Below, piece by piece: positions 26,573 to 38,555 of a DNA stretch of 64,000 bases. The notes below the pieces were generated by a model. It did not search any database and had not been told where the DNA came from. It was given only the letters and a program-made list of their open reading frames with translations. The position numbers were made by a program, and so were the translations under genes. The stretch is from Omphalotus guepiniiformis. Its lineage: Eukaryota > Basidiomycota > Agaricomycetes > Agaricales > Omphalotaceae. Every line of letters starts with the position of its first letter. The first letter of the stretch is position 1. The stretch is taken from contig JAQOOI010000063.1 of NCBI GenBank assembly GCA_028554645.1, positions 558,001 to 622,000 on the forward strand. The letters run 5' to 3'.

Positions 26573-28143
26573 TCAACAATCCTCCTCGTCATCGAATTCA
26601 GCACCTTCGCGAATTGCGTCTACAAGAATATCGTCGAAATCACCTCCAGCCTCCCACATCGCAAAGCCTGCAAGACCAGTGTCTTTGATGAACTTGCCCT
26701 TGGCAGAAAAGGAGTCGGCGTTATCAAAGGAGACCATGACTCCAGTGTCAGGATTGTAAACGTAAGGCTAAATGAAAACACTGAGTTATGCACAGAGGTT
26801 GTGTACTTAGGGATACTTACTGTCTGACTGCACGAATCGAAGCGGTGGGGAATGTCCGACTTGAAGTTACCCTCAGAGTCTAGGTATCCTTGTTGGATCA
26901 AAGCCCAGAAATCCATAGTGCCTGAGTCGATTACAACAGAATCAGAGGAAAATTCATACACTTCAACAATAATGCTTACCTCCGTTCGTTTGCAAGGCAC
27001 CACATGCGTCTAAAGTGCCAGCGGCATCATCCCAAGAATCGCCGAGTGGGAATGCAGAAGCATTGAAAGCAGGGTAGGGAGCAAGAGTGCTATTGGAGCT
27101 GTTCACGAGGGCAGCGGTAGTGTTCACACTGAAAGAATGGCCATAAGCCGCGACACCAAGAACAATCTGATTGAGAGGCATTCCGGCAGCATTCCATGCC
27201 TTGACGGCAGAGACAGCTGATCCTTGTTGGTTTGCCGAATCGGCGCAGGAATCATTGAGCGGGGCATTGGGTCCAACAGAAGCACTCCATGAGCCCCAAA
27301 TGTCGTAGTTCATGATAGCAATGAAGTCAAGAACCTTGCTGAACTCTGATACATCAGATGAAGGACTGCCGGTTGAATTCATGAACGGATTAATAGCGGT
27401 AGCCGCGGAGAGGGTGAGATTAGCGCCCACGGGGTGGGCGCGGAGTTCTTGGATGAACGCGAGGAAGTTGGCTGTATCATTAGCATTGATGGTGTTACAA
27501 CCAAGTCCCTGATGATTGGGATATTCCCAGCTGGAAACGCGAAAGCGCCGTGTTAGCAACAAATCGTGTTGATGGACATGAATACCACGAACTCGAAATC
27601 CAACCCATCGAGCTCGTATTGGGTTGCAAAGTCCGTAACAGTCTTCACGAACGTGGTACGATTCTCTGCGGAGCCAACGGACGAAGACCAAAACCGGGAA
27701 CCGGCCCATCCACCGATGGAGACAGAAGCTTTCACCCCCTAAGCAACATGATGCGCGTCAAAAATAGGGTCAGGAAGTGTAAGCACCGGATCCTACATTC
27801 TCGTGTGCCGCCTGGACGAATTGTGGCAGGAGTTCTGGAGACGAGCCATTTAGTGTTATTACTCGTGTATCCTCCGTGGGTTCACTATGACATACAATGA
27901 GCTCGCCGGTAGATTCAATCAGATGCATTAAAACTCAGCGAAAGAGTAGGTCAATTGAGTGTATTTGGACCAGCTGATGTTAGCAATAGCAAAACTGGGA
28001 GTGGCATTCTCTGCGTGATATCCAGCGAACCAGGCAGCAGCTATCTGCGTGTTATTCGATGAATTCGAAAGCTGGCCATGGACGGAAGTGAAAGCAGTTG
28101 CCACGGAAAGAAGAAGAAAAGTGGAAGGGTAAAGAGCGATCAT
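26573..28143 (-). CDS. Secreted GH18 chitinase
   Basis: Hydrolyses chitin, for wall remodelling or for feeding on other fungi and insects. The signal peptide is MIALYPSTFLLLSVATAFTSVHG. The GH18 motifs are SIGGW (substrate-binding strand) and the catalytic DGLDFDWEYP, which appears only after splicing GA/GTTCGT to TTTCCAG/C in the exons near 27530-27590; its Glu is the acid-base. IMNYDIWGSWS and GVAAYGHSFSV follow, and near the C-terminus MWEAGGDFDD. It is a single domain without an obvious chitin-binding module, and ends in an acidic tail (DDEEDC). N-glycosylation sequons (NST, NSS) are frequent. All introns are canonical. It is one of the better-preserved gene models here. Confidence 0.93.
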
Positions 28144-28194
28144 GGTTGGAGAAAGAGAGAGGTGGTAGGGCCATCATTACGGGCGTTGTGGTGT

Positions 28195-28200
28195 TTTATA
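28195..28200 (-). promoter_or_regulatory. TATA box of the chitinase gene
   Basis: Minus strand TATAAA, 52-57 bp upstream of the start codon at 28143. Confidence 0.6.
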
Positions 28201-29095
28201 CTGAGTGGCCACTGAAACGCACTGCAATGATTCAAAAGAGAACCGTCCTCGGGCATTTTGGCGCCGGCCGGTTGCACGGCCAAATGAATACAACTTCTGC
28301 TTCTCAATTGCTTCCAAGTATGTATACGAACCTCCAGAAAGAATGTTACGAAGTAAGTATTTATTTCTACCGTTCTTTCAAGCAGTAACTCACCGTGAGC
28401 TATCTCTGTGTAGTGTATGTACAACGCTGCCCCTCTACCAATTGATTCATTCAGGGACTTACCATTCGAACAACTCGACACCCGTCTATTGACCGCCCTT
28501 GAAGCTTTGAAGATCTGTCAGATGCGGTGACAGATATGGCCGAACAGACCCGGATATAGAATGCCTCCGTCATCAACAGCCCTGTAAGTCGTCTTTCGCG
28601 GCTCCAATACACGTCTTTTTCGGGCTTGGCTTCCTACAGGTAGGCTCGCTAGACTTTCCTATTACTATGAATAACGACCGTTCGACGAGCGATCAAAGCA
28701 AGTGAAACAAAAGGCTCTCAAAAGGCACTGTCATATCTGTCTGAGCCGCGCAGCTTGTGATTGACGTACTGTATGTGTCAAGCAGACTTGTACACACAAC
28801 TAGCGTTGGAAGATGTCTGGACTCATAGTTTCAAATTGACCAATGCGACCCGACAACAATCATGAGAATGACAGTCATACACATTCCAAACCATTAAAGT
28901 AATAGAGTTCGGAGAAGGTGGTATTACAAGCCATCTAGAAACACAAAGAACATTGTTCAAAGTAGTACATGATGATCATGCAGAAATACAAGGATACGTA
29001 CATATGTAGCCCCAACTTGAGCCCAATCGTACCACAGGAAAACAGAGATGAAGTGAGAGATGAAGTGAGAGATAATCTTGTTTTGTTACGCGGTC
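28201..29095. other. Intergenic, chitinase promoter to transporter 3' end
   Basis: Both flanking genes are on the minus strand. No gene was recognised. A 12-bp tandem (GAGATGAAGTGA) lies at about 29046-29070, just beyond the transporter stop. Confidence 0.4.
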
Positions 29096-31892
29096 TCCCC
29101 TTTGACATGCATGACCTCCACATGCCCATCCTTCTCCATAATGGCTATTTTCTGTTGCTCCAGAGACGCTCTGACGGGATTTGGTGCCTGTAACATAGCG
29201 AGGTAAGTCCATTTCACAAGGACAAATCAGAAGTATGTGCTCACATCAAATATCTCGTCCAATTCCTCTCTGAAATACAACAACGACGAGGCGTTAGTTC
29301 AACAGCTACCTCTCTCAGAAACTAGATTATACGCACAGTGTACGACCTTTAGTTTCGACAGCGAAGAAAAATATCACGATGCTCTCAAAGATGTCCCAGC
29401 ATACATACACGATGTAATACTTCATCGAAGGATTCATCAATTCCTCGCCAGTGCACGAGAGAAAGAACCTACCTTCCATCCTATGTTTTGCAGTGCGATG
29501 GGGCCAGCGTATGTACCCACAAGTCCAGCACAATTGACCGCAAACGAGTACCTATTTCATATTGTTCAGTCAATGTTTCAAACTCGACACCGCAAGATGA
29601 TTTACATCGCCATTCCTTTGGCACTGTTGGCCGAAAACAATTAATTTGAGTACTGGCACGGAATAAACATGTCTCACCGAGTGTTATTTGAGAGACATTC
29701 TGTAGGGTATAACGCCTGCAGTGGCGTATAAGCAAAGCTGTACACGAACCCGAATAGGACTGCAGGAACCTCTTTCAACAAGCCAAACTAGCAAGTTTTG
29801 GGTACTTACAGATGAATGCAATGGCAGTATTAGCACCCGCAGGATTACTACCCGTTTCACCGAACTTTGCAGTGCATGCTGCGTGACGAAGCATTGGCGA
29901 ACGACTAAATAACAACGCGAGTTGTACTACGCACCGGTAACAATCACGAGCATAAATGAAGACGCTAACGTTCCCCAAAACCACATTGTTCGCCTTCCGA
30001 CTAAAAGATACCGGTCAGTCCAGCTGAATGTGCCAGAGTACACGGACTTATTTACCTGTATCGCAGAGTGATGTACCGATAGACGCTCCAATAGCTGATA
30101 CAATCGTGTTCACGAAGTTGAGCACCAGACGACGATCTTGGGAATCGACCCCGGCGTTGAAAAACAGCACAGTTAGAAAATATCTGCGTCACCAGTGTTT
30201 GAGTTGTGCGTCTGGGGAGTCCTAAATATACTCACCCTAAACCATTCCCGGACCACTGTCCAAAGAAGCCCATAAGGAGCACCATGAACGTCCTGTAGCG
30301 AGCATTGTGCGTATTAACCAGCTCGGAATAGTCCCACCATCTCTTGTCTGACGCGTCTTGCTTGATAGACTCCTCAAACTCCCTCAGTTCCAATCGTACA
30401 AGAGGAGCATTGGCATCTCCATTGCCATGGTACTTGGCAAGAACCTTTTGTGCTTCTTCGTATTTACCTGCAGCAACGTACCATCGAGGGGACTGCGTTG
30501 AGAATATTTTCAAGCCTTGTACAAATCACGGATTGACTTGGACTACCTACCTCGGGTAGAAACCAGGTGAAGATACACAAAATTCCAGCAGGTACGATTT
30601 GGATGGCTAAAGGAGCTCGCCAAGAGCGTGTGCTACTCAGACGGCCCGTACCAATGGCAATACCGCCTGTATGCAATGTTTGACTCGATGAAGGATAGAG
30701 TCTAAGCCAAAATAAAAAACTTACTGCACAGGATTGAACCGACATAGTAGAAAGCTGGCAAGATAAGTTCAGACACCATCATACGGGCTAAAGAGAACGC
30801 ATACTGTTGTAACTATACTCCGTTTCACCGTCAACTATGATACAACATGAAAAATTCGAGTAACTCACAGTCCAGTGAGACGCCCTCGCCACTACGGGTA
30901 AATTGATATTCGGTACGTTTACTCAGCTAGACACATGTCCACGCTTACCTGAGGAGGAGACATCTCAACGACGTAAGAAGGACAGGCAGTAGTTGTTATA
31001 GATACACCGAAGCCAAGCACAAAGCGACCGCCAAGAAGATAGGACTTTTCTCGGGCTGCTGTGATGACGATGGCACCAGTAATTGACGATGAGCACAATT
31101 GACCTCAGCTTTCGAACAAGGCATCCTACCAGTAATAATGATCAGAGCGCCAATGAACTGTACGAGTAGGGTCAGCGGACAACACGCAAGCATCTGATGG
31201 TCGAGCATACCATTCCTCCTCTTCGCCCGAATTTACCATCTGCGAGAGGACCCGCAACCGCTACTCCCGCAAGACTGCCTGTAGAAGATCTCTAACTTAA
31301 AAGTTTGTCTATGGAATGGCGTGGAATAAAGGTACCAATTTGGTACTGTAAAAATGTCAACATCAATGATAGACTAGGGAAACCGCAGAACTCACTATTC
31401 CAAAAATAAGGGCAGTAGCGGTACCCACACCTCCTCCAGCATCTGTACCACTTATTCCGAAGTAATTCAGATATTGGCTGGGTAATGTTTCTTGAGAATG
31501 ATTGTCTCCAAACCAGCACGAGATTTGCTTACTTCATGCCATTGACCGCACCCATGACCTGGGAAGCGCCGTTCAGTGTTAACAATCTCGAAAAGCACGC
31601 AAGCACCGACTTGACCGTCAAATCCGTTCGACATGCTCCCCATAAATGCTACCACCAGTATTAGATATAATCTAACTGATGCCCAGCTCCGAGGATCCAG
31701 TTGAGGACCAGTAGTAAGGGCTGCTGCCAGTTCGGCATTCTGAACTTGTAGAACCTTTGCCTCTTTCGCGTCTTCTGCACCTAGAGTGGGGACTGTGTGG
31801 GTCGCGTCATGATGTGACGAGTGGGTTGAATGTTTCTCGTCTGGCACGGCGTCAAGCGACTTGGACTCCTGTGCAGAAGACATGATATACAA
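29096..31892 (-). CDS. MFS sugar transporter (lactose-permease-like subgroup)
   Basis: A twelve-helix proton-coupled sugar importer of the plasma membrane. The cytosolic N-terminus (MSSAQESKSLDAVPDEKH, with a second Met three codons in) precedes helix 1, LYLILVVAFMGSMSNGFDGQ. Diagnostic sugar-porter motifs are FGRRGGMFIGALIIITG (loop 2-3), LPESPRWYVAAGKYEEA (after helix 6), WSGNGLGYF (helix 7 region) and ETKGRT followed by EELDEIFDAPNP at the C-terminus. The last exon (APNPVRASLEQQ to HVKGETA) ends at 29096. More than ten short exons are separated by canonical introns of 50-60 bp. The QWSGNGLG motif and N-terminal acidic region resemble the Lac12/HXT-like transporters of basidiomycetes. The actual sugar cannot be read from sequence. 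Confidence 0.9.
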
Positions 31893-32476
31893 GATTGAAG
31901 TCCAGACATGAAATTAACACGGGAACCTGATTATATAGCGACTCTTCGTACCTTTTAGACTGACATAACCGAGACCGTCCGGACAAGAAATTTAGATACC
32001 ACATGGGTTTGATGGGATAGCAGAACGGCTTCTGAATATCCAGTGTAAGTCCTCATGCGACCGCGAAGCACGTCAATGAGAAGAACTTCAGTGTATCTCA
32101 TTCAACTGGAGAGTGTAGGGCATGAAAAGCCACACAACCCTCTCAAAAGAAGGCTTATCAACCGTACAATGTTACAGGAACGTTACGCACTCCGGCCTGG
32201 AATGCGTTAACCGGCCAGGAGGTGGGACAAACGGAAAGATCTCGGGAATCCAGTATGACCTGTGACCGTTGCTGACCGCTAAGCTAGTGAATCGCAGCAA
32301 TATTGCAGGCTTGCAAGATAGGCATGTTTGACCAGATAGAAAGAGAAACCCCGAAAAATGACCGTTGGTGAGAGAAGAGAGAAGATATGCATTAGACGTC
32401 GTGGAGAGACTCGAAGATTCAGAAGGAGAGAGCCTTTTTTTTTTTTTTCCCGTGACACGCCCTTGTCGTCGCAGTC
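31893..32476. promoter_or_regulatory. Divergent promoter region, transporter / SET protein
   Basis: 584 bp between two divergent genes. A T run of about 16 bases at about 32434-32449 lies just upstream of the SET gene and is typical of fungal nucleosome-depleted promoters. No TATA box is obvious. Confidence 0.4.
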
Positions 32477-33929
32477 ATGTCTACTGAACCTCCGAACATT
32501 TTTATTTTCAAAAGCTGGCTATACAATCACCAGGGTTCATTCAATTCTAACGTTCAATTCAGAGCAGGTATTCACTTTATTAATCTAGGTACATATCACT
32601 GATCAGTTTTCGTAGTTCCTTCTGGTTTCTTGGTCATTGCCAGAGACGAAGTACCACCGAATACAGACATCGTAACATGTCCATTCAGTTTGGCCGTGAC
32701 AAAAACGTTAGCCAAAGAAGCTTTACTCAATATCTTCAACATATCAGACACCTCGAGAATCGATTCTTGGACGGAGCGTCAGTGTATCGCGACATATCTA
32801 TGCTTTCATTCTATCCTAGGTGAAGAAAGGTGATGCTTGCGAGGGTCCTGTTCTGGTTCATTCGACCTCATGATGAGCTGGCTGCTTTCAGCTCCCCGTC
32901 GCTTCAACACCATCCGTATGTCAATATTTTGCCCTCCATAGATCAACTCCGAACCGGGCTCCATTTCACGCCGGAGGAACGCGAGATGTTCAAGGGATCC
33001 AATTTATATGGAGCGATTCATGATAGGGAAAAAGACTGGCAAAAAGAGTGGGACCAGTGCCGTACCATCGTGTCAGGTGTCAATGCAGAGTGGGGCCGAG
33101 TTTTTACCTGGTATGCTCAGTGCTCAAAAATATCGATTGAGCTTTAAAGAGTTACAGGGAGCTCTTTCTCACTGGCGCTACTCATATCTCTTCACGGGCC
33201 TTTCCTTCCACCTTGCTATCGCGAAATCCCTCTTTGAAAGCAACATCTTCCACTGAACCCGTCTTACTACCGGGCATTGACTCTCTTAACCATGCCCGCG
33301 CTCAGCCTGTGTCATGGGTCGTCAAGTACCCGAAAGAAAGCACCAATTCGTCTGAACCGTGCATATCTCTAGTCCTACACAACAGCACAGCGTCCGGCGC
33401 TGAGCTTTTTAACAACTACGGCCTCAAACCTAACTCGGAGCTTATCTTAGGGTACGGTTTCTCACTCGCGGAGAACCCTGACGACACGATCCTTCTCAAA
33501 ATAGGCGGCGCTGGTTCGGACACAAAAAAGTGGGAGGTTGGCCGTTCTGCGAGTGGGGCTGATGGCCTCTGGACGGAGATCCTTTCCCTAGTCAAACAAG
33601 ATCGTGGGTCGGAACCGACATATGAGGACGAGTTAGACGCGTCTTCTATGCTGAATGACATGGTCCGTCAGTTAATAGAGCGTTTACCACCAACAAAGCG
33701 CACATTTGATCCTGCACAAATCCGGCCCGACGTTGTAGAAATGTACCAGAATTACATTGAAGGTAAGGCGGTACTTGGAACATGAAAAATGCCTACTAAC
33801 GAGAGTTGGATTCTAGGTCAGCGAGATATTTTAGATTCGCTTCTCGAATTCGCCGACAACAAGGAACATGTTGCGATCGAAAAGGCTCGAGAACAAGGAA
33901 TAGACCTGTCGTTTGAAGACGACGAGTGA
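32477..33929 (+). CDS. SET-domain protein lysine methyltransferase (RLSMT/RKM-like)
   Basis: Five exons with canonical introns: 32477-32567, 32616-32829, 32892-33110, 33158-33762 and 33817-33929. The joined frame is 413 aa. The SET domain is split by an inserted helical region, as in the Rubisco-LSMT/SETD6/RKM group. The start is MSTEPPNIFIFKSWLYNHQG, then SGFLVIARDEVPPNT, the SAM-binding DSLNHARAQPVSW and the catalytic ELFNNYGLKPNSELILGYGF. Such enzymes methylate ribosomal proteins, eEF1A or histones; the substrate here is unknown. A C-terminal helical segment ends LSFEDDE. The third intron uses the acceptor GTTACAG at 33157; the nearer AG would give a stop. Confidence 0.88.
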
Positions 33930-34498
33930 ATGCAGCATATGATCCTTCCAAGTTCCATTCTAGACTCTGAATTCTCTACAGGAAGTCCGTACTAATACAT
34001 ATATACAGAGTATTTCGGTGCTATCCTGTGCTATCCTTAGAATGAATAAACTCATAGCATCATTCGTCAATTCCATACAAATTGTTGCGTATCTGCCACG
34101 GGGAGACGCAGCAAGATTTCTGGGTCGTGATCGTGATGAGGACTTCCCTCTACATCCACACAACACCTTCATTACACCTACATGCAGTGTATACTTATCC
34201 GTCGTTGGTATTTTCAACAGTCACTGTAAAGCACATTTCCTTGTAGCTCGACCTACAGCAATTCTGTTTCAATTCTGCGATATCAAAAACGTCATCCAGA
34301 CAGATTATCTTCCTTAGGTCCCAAATTATCTCTAGCTCAAGGCATTTTCGTGCAAGGTCGAGTTCCAGAGCAGGATGGATGGCTTCACCCCGGATGAGGG
34401 TAATGCAATCGATGACATCTTCCAGGATATCGTACCCATCAATGAATATTGTTCGCCCCACCGTACGATCACTCTTGAGAGTTTCTCAGTTGCTCTAT

Positions 34499-35042
34499 TT
34501 AGCACTGGAATCCACTCTCATAATCATCGTAATCCAATAATTCTCGCACCATACTCGCTTTCCTGACTTGGCGTTCTCCAGACGAAGACAGTATCCAAGT
34601 TCTTTGAGCATACAGAAAGGGAAACGTACCTGGTATGTACGCATACAAAGAGATATCACCAAGATCAACGGTCCACATGCTTGCTAACATAAAGGATGCC
34701 CAAGTTCAGCACGATGTATGTCTGTATCTGTTCATGGGTTTGACCTCTTTCAGCAATGAGCGTGCCAATGATGAAATGAGTGAAATTCCAACCAACGCTG
34801 AAGGCCCCCGATACTCCTGAAAGCGACTCTCCCAGCACGTAGTCCACCGTCCCCGATCTTTGTCGAGGAGAACTCGAAAAACCAACGATTGATTCCGGAA
34901 ATATATTGAATGGTGTTAGCCCTTCATATACATGGTTTAAAGGACCCAGGGTTGAACACTTTGCAATACACTTCATATCATAAGCTCCCGAGACGGTAGC
35001 AGTTCCCGAATCCCAATGGGCTAAAGACATCTTATCAAGCAT
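34499..35042 (-). CDS. Uncharacterised protein (low confidence)
   Basis: A 125-codon frame from Met at 35042 (second Met at 35030, MSLAHWDSGTATVSG) contains coherent sequence such as GTVDYVLGESLSGVSG and GWNFTHFIIGTLIAERGQ. It could end at HVDR (34665). Alternatively it could continue through a short exon (TVDLGDISLYAYIP) and a 63-nt GT-AG intron to VRKASMVRELLDYDDYESGF. I recognise no family, signal peptide or domain. It is flanked by gene-poor DNA, so a chance frame or a gene remnant is possible. A second frame at 34195-34461 (MGRTIFIDGYDILEDVID) may belong to the same or another remnant. Confidence 0.3.
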
Positions 35043-37036
35043 ATGTCATATTTAAGAAGTCGCGCTCATCCGTGGATAGAGCCGGTGGCGGGTTAACATG
35101 AGATCTGAACATTCTGAGCGTTTGAACACGTCATGTTCTCTGCCTGACGGAAGTGGCGTTAGAACAAATTTTGCGTGCATTTTAAATGTGTTGCTCACCT
35201 TTAGTTGGTCGAGAGCTGCCGAGTCTAAATGACCTCACTCACTTGTCATTCGTGGCCATGCGAGAATTTTGAGATTAAAGACATAGTACTTGTAAAGCCC
35301 TGAAGGATTGGAGTGAAGCAAGAGGAAGAGAACTCCTGGAGGAGAATTCAAAGTTGTCGAAGCATCATGTGACCATTCACTAATGAATTCTCAGCCATGG
35401 TGCCAACAATTCTGAATCTTTCCTCTGCCCACGAACGGCCCCGGTCTAACTATTGTTTGATTTGTTTTTCTATCAGATCTCGAAACACCTGTGATGCTCA
35501 ACGTGAAACAAAAGTTCAGGACATCTCCGCGGAATACCAACGGAATACTCGAAAGCTTAAGATTGCATCCGTTCGAATTCAAAGATATGGGGTTCAGGAC
35601 CTCATGCGTTACGAATGCGCTTTGGAGTGTATACCTGTCATAGATGCGCCATGCATGGGCTAGCATTTTCTTACTGCACGGTGGCGTTTTCAAGTTACAT
35701 TTCTTCCGTTCTGACCTGAATTTAGAATTCCAAGAACGACTCCAAAGTGCCATCGTATGACCAAATGAAAAACTTTTGCTCCTGCACACAGCTGCCATCC
35801 TATGGACCAAATGGAAAGCTTTTGCTCCTACACACAGCTCTGATGGATCGCTTTTGAACCCTTAAACTCTATCGGCTGCGGGCTGCGGTGCATTCAGGAT
35901 CTTCTGTGGTCTCTCCCTGTATCAACGAGAACATGCGTGCAAGAGGCAAGTTTTTGTGCAGCTCCGCCACTGTATTCCTTACGAAATATTATGGAATTAA
36001 TGTTTGTATTTGTGCTGTATATCGAAGTCATACCCCACGGTCCCCAGCGATGCCGATCCCATTTGGAACGACATTTTCTGCTAAGTTACTGTACATTTCT
36101 TGCATCTGTCAACTCCGTACTCCGTTGATGGTTCCTATTCTATTCATAGGGATGGAGTTCCATCATGGCCACGAGTACTTGAAAACATATTTTCCCTCTG
36201 GAAAGTCGAGCGGTCAATTGAGGCCTCTGTCACCTGTAGTACGTATGCGCTTGTTCACTGTATGAAGTGCTCATTTGTTCAATAGCATCTTAGATCTAAG
36301 CGTCTAAGGCGCTGGTGAAGATTCAACACTATATACTTCCGAGTTAGTTCAGAAGGTGGCTATTTCAAATTTTTCGTCTGGTATGTTTCCCTTGTCACTT
36401 TGTCGAAGTACATATGTAGCGGAAAAGCTACCGTTCAACGTCATCTTACGCCCGTCTTACGGCAGTTGGAACGTATCTGAATGCATTGGTTTGGAGCTAA
36501 TATTCCGAATTTCAATGATCTCGTCCATTGTCTAGAGATGAGCTACACAGGGCCTGGGTTACTTGCTGGGCGAAAGTCTCGTCACGTATCACGGAGGGAA
36601 AGCAGCTCAATCGAGTTCGTTTTTTCGGCGGTGTCTTCGGGATCGTTATCATACCGCGGGCACTTGTCAAAGGACCGGTCGTTTTCCTCGCGGAACTTCT
36701 ACTATGAAGAAGCATGGCAGATTGAGGTTGAGCACCACTCGCCTATACCAAACTCATCAATCTAAAGCTGTCGTCGCTGTTCTAAAATTTACTCTTCTCG
36801 TGTTGCTAATGTGACCAAGAATAGTGGAAGTGATGAAGTACAAAGAAGTGGCGTTTTAGAAGAGACCTCTCACCTATTTTTTTTTGGCCAGCTGTCAGGG
36901 TCAAACTTGAGCGAGTACTCCACTACCTTGCTTTCACTCCACTTCGACGCCTGACAATTCAAAAAATGTGAGCCCCGCTCAGTTTGATCTCGGACGAAGA
37001 ACGGTTTACACACCCTTTAATTTCCTTCAGAAACCG
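35043..37036. other. Gene-poor interval upstream of the hydrophobin
   Basis: Two kilobases without a supported gene; open frames on both strands are short and unfamiliar. It holds one short tandem duplication (35750-35843). The last few hundred bases are presumably hydrophobin promoter. Confidence 0.45.
35750..35843. repeat. Tandem duplication, 2 x ~47 bp
   Basis: Two adjacent copies of a unit beginning CCATC-TATG-ACCAAATG and ending CTTTTGCTCCT-CACACAGCT differ at a few positions. They encode nothing recognisable. Confidence 0.75.
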
Positions 37037-37044
37037 TATAAAAG
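37037..37044 (+). promoter_or_regulatory. TATA box of the hydrophobin gene
   Basis: TATAAAAG, 71-78 bp upstream of the start codon. It is followed by a leader containing ACTCGAACACCAGCAGTCGT, which is repeated as a relic near 38230. Confidence 0.7.
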
Positions 37045-37114
37045 CCAGTGAAATGGACCTACATTCCTCACTCGAACACCAGCAGTCGTCGTTCAAGTAC
37101 TCTACACAAGCAAC

Positions 37115-37564
37115 ATGCAGTTCAAACTCGCTTTAGTTTCCGCCGCTCTCGCTACCCTTGCGGTCGCCACCCCAGCTCGTCGAGGAGAGCCAGCAAGCTC
37201 TTGCAGCACTGGCCCAGTTCAATGCTGCAACAGTGTTCAGTCCGCTAGCTCCCCCGCCGCCGCTAAGGAGCTAGATTTACTTGGCATCGTCCTCCAGGAC
37301 CTCAGTGTCCTTGTCGGGTTGACATGCAGCCCTATCTCCGTCATCGGCGTTGGAGGCAACTCTTGGTAAATATTCATTATTGTGAGATATTTCATTGATG
37401 CTCACCTTGTCCTTTTAGCTCCGCTCAAGCCGTCTGCTGCGAGGACAACTCCCATGGTAAGAAGAAGACTTGGACTTTTATATTGTCTCGGCTTCTTCAA
37501 CTCGATGCTGATTGTTCTTCTAGGCGGATTGATTTCCATTGGTTGTGTCCCCGTCACTCTCTGA
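37115..37564 (+). CDS. Class I hydrophobin
   Basis: A small secreted amphipathic protein that coats aerial hyphae and fruit bodies. Exons are 37115-37365, 37419-37456 and 37524-37564; 109 aa. The signal peptide [18 protein letters not shown] is followed by a short spacer and the eight-Cys pattern: C (SSCS), CC (VQCCNS), C (LTCSP), C (NSCSA), CC (AVCCED), C (IGCVP). The spacing, with a long hydrophobic loop ([18 protein letters not shown]), and the ending VPVTL are typical of basidiomycete class I proteins. The fifth Cys codon is made only by splicing (TG/C across the first intron). Both introns are canonical and sit at positions common to fungal hydrophobins. Confidence 0.96.
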
Positions 37565-38555
37565 GTGCCTTTGCCAGTCGACGCCCTCTCTCGCGTTTGT
37601 TACAATATGATAGTCATCTGAATAGCTTGGATACGGGGTCTCGCGTACTACTATACAAGTTTGTTGTTCATGATGTCGGACGTTATGACTCTTGAGTGAA
37701 ATGTATAGCAATTTATCGGTGATACTACACCAGCTTGAGAAACCCTTGTGATACCACTTCTCACGCACTATGGAACAACAGACTCTGCGCGAAAGGATCA
37801 ACAATTACCTGATACTGTAGACCAAGGCAAACTCCCACGAATCTACGCCTTCCATATTTGGCCACTTATGGCATCGCTTTGACCGCCCACCATCATCGAC
37901 ATCTGTTGGTGGCGTCTATGTACATACTGTATCACATTAATTACCTCCTGACATTTTATCTCGTAAGTCGTGAAGCAAACACGCAGCAGACTGCAGGCTG
38001 CTGTTAAAGCTTTCCAACTCACTGTCCGTTAAACTTTCATCTTCGAGGCAAACCCCTCAGGATGCTAACATCATGATGCTCAAAGCTCCTTAATCGCGTT
38101 GCTCTCGTCCCCACGAGATTCCCATAGTTCGAGAATGCAATCTGTATGATCTGGAAAGAAGTAGATCAGTTCCTGAATCTACGAAGAGAGGATATAAGGC
38201 CTATGAACTGCGCTGTTGAGTCTTTCGACACTCGAACGCCAGTAGTCGTCGTTCAAGCGCTAGTATATCCGCTCACATTAATGCTAGAGAGATAAGAATT
38301 TCGCCCGTTCAAGCTGATAAGACTGAGAATGTGAATAAAATAGTAACAATGCCATTTTCCGAAAAAATCTATACCAGTCGTTGATCGAGGTGCGACGGTG
38401 CGACACTCATCCCAGCGTCAGCAAGCCGAGATATTGATTACCAAGAAACAATGTCAAATATTTGCGCTAACTACAAGTAAGTTTGTACTAGTGAATAGGA
38501 TAAGATACTACATACATGACAAGAGATACACCTTCAATCGTGATGAGATTGGAGA
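37565..38555. other. Interval between hydrophobin and RNF220-like gene
   Basis: No gene was recognised apart from the hydrophobin-promoter relic listed separately. The two flanking genes are convergent. Confidence 0.45.
38170..38265 (+). repeat. Relic copy of the hydrophobin promoter/leader
   Basis: The block containing CACTCGAACGCCAGTAGTCG then TCGTTCAAG (about 38228-38257) matches the hydrophobin leader at about 37069-37100 with few changes. It is preceded by GGATATAAGGC, in the place of the TATA box. No signal peptide or Cys-rich frame follows, so the coding part has been lost or was never copied. Confidence 0.65.

Noticed and set aside
27560..27600. Apparent loss of the chitinase catalytic motif (frame reads DGLDFEFVVF)
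   Set aside because: Splicing at GA/GTTCGT gives DGLDFDWEYP, the normal GH18 motif.
29237..29644. 135-codon plus-strand frame
   Set aside because: Antisense to the C-terminal exons of the sugar transporter, whose motifs (KYYIVYVCW, ETKGRT) are clear on the minus strand.
35391..35810. Overlapping frames on both strands (88 and 139 codons)
   Set aside because: Neither has family motifs, and part lies over the 47-bp tandem duplication.
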